From Gonapodya prolifera JEL478 (taxonomy: Eukaryota; Monoblepharomycota; Monoblepharidomycetes; Monoblepharidales; Gonapodyaceae): DNA of 64,000 nt. The notes beneath the pieces were generated by a model that was not told the DNA's origin, did not search any database, and saw nothing but the letters and a program-made list of their open reading frames with translations. Position numbers and translations under genes: made by a program. Position 1 is the stretch's first letter. Every line of letters begins with the position of its first letter. Location of the stretch: positions 397,011 through 461,010 of the forward strand of contig KQ965740.1 of the NCBI GenBank assembly GCA_001574975.1, written 5' to 3'. This document shows, in pieces, positions 63,323-64,000 of the stretch.

Positions 63323-64000
63323 TCACAGCTCCTCATCGGGAATAATGAACTCCGCAAGCACCTGCGAGAAGGTGCACTCGGCAGAAATCGGATGTACCGT
63401 CTGCACCCCGTCTGTATCCAACAAACCCTCCGCATCAGCGACACCCATATTCCATTCTGCACTGGGCTCAAGTTCCATGTACGGTACGTCAACGAGTGCG
63501 CACTGCCCTCTAAGCGCCTCGACATCAAAGTTCAGAACCCCTAAAAACGTGCCATCCCCGTTGAAGTGTGATGACGCCGTTTCGACACTTCCACACTCGG
63601 TCGCAGCAAACATCCCAAGCAGTTGTTCCAGTTGGAGCACAGGAACATTTTCCACCGACGATTGTTGAAGGTCAGGCAAGAATAGGTCATCGGGCAATGA
63701 CGTTGCAGGTGATGGGAGAGAATACGGTGATGTGCCGGTCTCCCCTCCAAAGAGAGTCATGGTGGGACTCGACTCAAAGAGAGTCCAGTTCGGGCTCGGC
63801 GCAGCAGATGGAGTGGGAGCAGCAGATGGAGTGGGAGATGGGAAGCTATGCGGGAGTGCAATCGTTGAGAAAGCTGAGGTTGTTGCACCAGCAAGCCTGG
63901 ACTGGCATTTCACTTCATGCGCAAGTAGGCGGTGTCGCTTAACAAACCTATACACCACGCAAGTGTTTTCGAAAATGGTCAAGTCAGATAGTGCTGGCAG
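63323..64000 (-). CDS. C2H2/C2HC zinc-finger protein, third paralog (partial)
   Basis: Only the last coding exon (63947-63323) is in the window. It opens with FVKRHRLLAHEVKC just after a tatag acceptor, the same junction and same half-finger as in the two paralogs near 50 kb. The first fingers must lie beyond the window end. The C-terminal tail is Pro/Ser-rich at first (TPSAAPTPSAAPSPNWTLFE), then diverges from the paralogs: an acidic/hydrophobic activation-like tail (LPDLQQSSVENVPVLQLEQL, ECTFSQVLAEFIIPDEEL). It lacks the LSQLSPHPDPYSQEP motif. A small repeated unit (cagcagatggagtgggag) lies near 63805-63840. Confidence 0.75.
   Translation of the reverse strand: MPALSDLTIFENTCVVYRFVKRHRLLAHEVKCQSRLAGATTSAFSTIALPHSFPSPTPSAAPTPSAAPSPNWTLFESSPTMTLFGGETGTSPYSLPSPATSLPDDLFLPDLQQSSVENVPVLQLEQLLGMFAATECGSVETASSHFNGDGTFLGVLNFDVEALRGQCALVDVPYMELEPSAEWNMGVADAEGLLDTDGVQTVHPISAECTFSQVLAEFIIPDEEL

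Overview
This is a 64 kb piece of a fungal nuclear genome, almost certainly a basidiomycete. Nearly every gene is split by short introns (mostly 45-90 nt, GT-AG). Intergenic regions are short and many genes sit in divergent or convergent pairs. The gene set is typical of fungi: THO complex, YEATS, XMAP215, Sub1/PC4, DLT1, SulP, GH5 glucanase. There is no bacterial, viral or organellar signature. A 316-base run of N (27624-27939) marks an assembly gap. I placed exons by reading frame, splice-site consensus and family conservation; where that failed, the entry says so.

Layout. 0.6-5.2 kb (+): a YEATS-domain chromatin reader with a C2H2 finger. 5.25-8.7 kb (-): THO subunit THOC1/Hpr1, divergent from a charged nuclear protein (8.8-10.7 kb, +). 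10.8-11.7 kb (-): DLT1-like membrane protein. 11.9-20.6 kb (-): a very large XMAP215/Stu2-type microtubule polymerase, divergent from a 94-residue helical protein at 20.9 kb. 21.8-24.6 kb (-): an 893-residue disordered protein. 24.9-25.4 kb (-): a small protein with a SAP-like tail.

26-35 kb is a metabolic cluster on the minus strand. It holds three tandem epoxide hydrolase copies: A is interrupted by the gap, B is intact, C is a pseudogene. An HSL/arylacetamide-deacetylase-like esterase and a zinc nucleoside deaminase lie between B and C. 35.4-44.8 kb has a LIM protein, a thioesterase-like protein, a coiled-coil/low-complexity protein and a SulP anion transporter with a STAS tail. 44.9-51.8 kb has an unusual LRR-transmembrane-SH3 protein, Sub1/PC4 and two tandem zinc-finger paralogs. 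52-64 kb has an MFS permease, a Cys-rich/Pro-rich membrane protein, a secreted GH5 exo-glucanase with a repeated N-terminal module, an MDR oxidoreductase and a third zinc-finger paralog cut by the window end.

Most notable signals: (i) a dispersed repeat of about 150-210 bp, seen four times, always inside an intron, always sense to its host gene and always starting at or near the 5' splice site; (ii) a repeated Cys module in the GH5 protein whose copies are separated by introns at the same phase inside the same Trp codon; (iii) the LRR-TM-SH3 protein; (iv) a tract of near-identity, introns included, between epoxide hydrolase copies A and B around the assembly gap.
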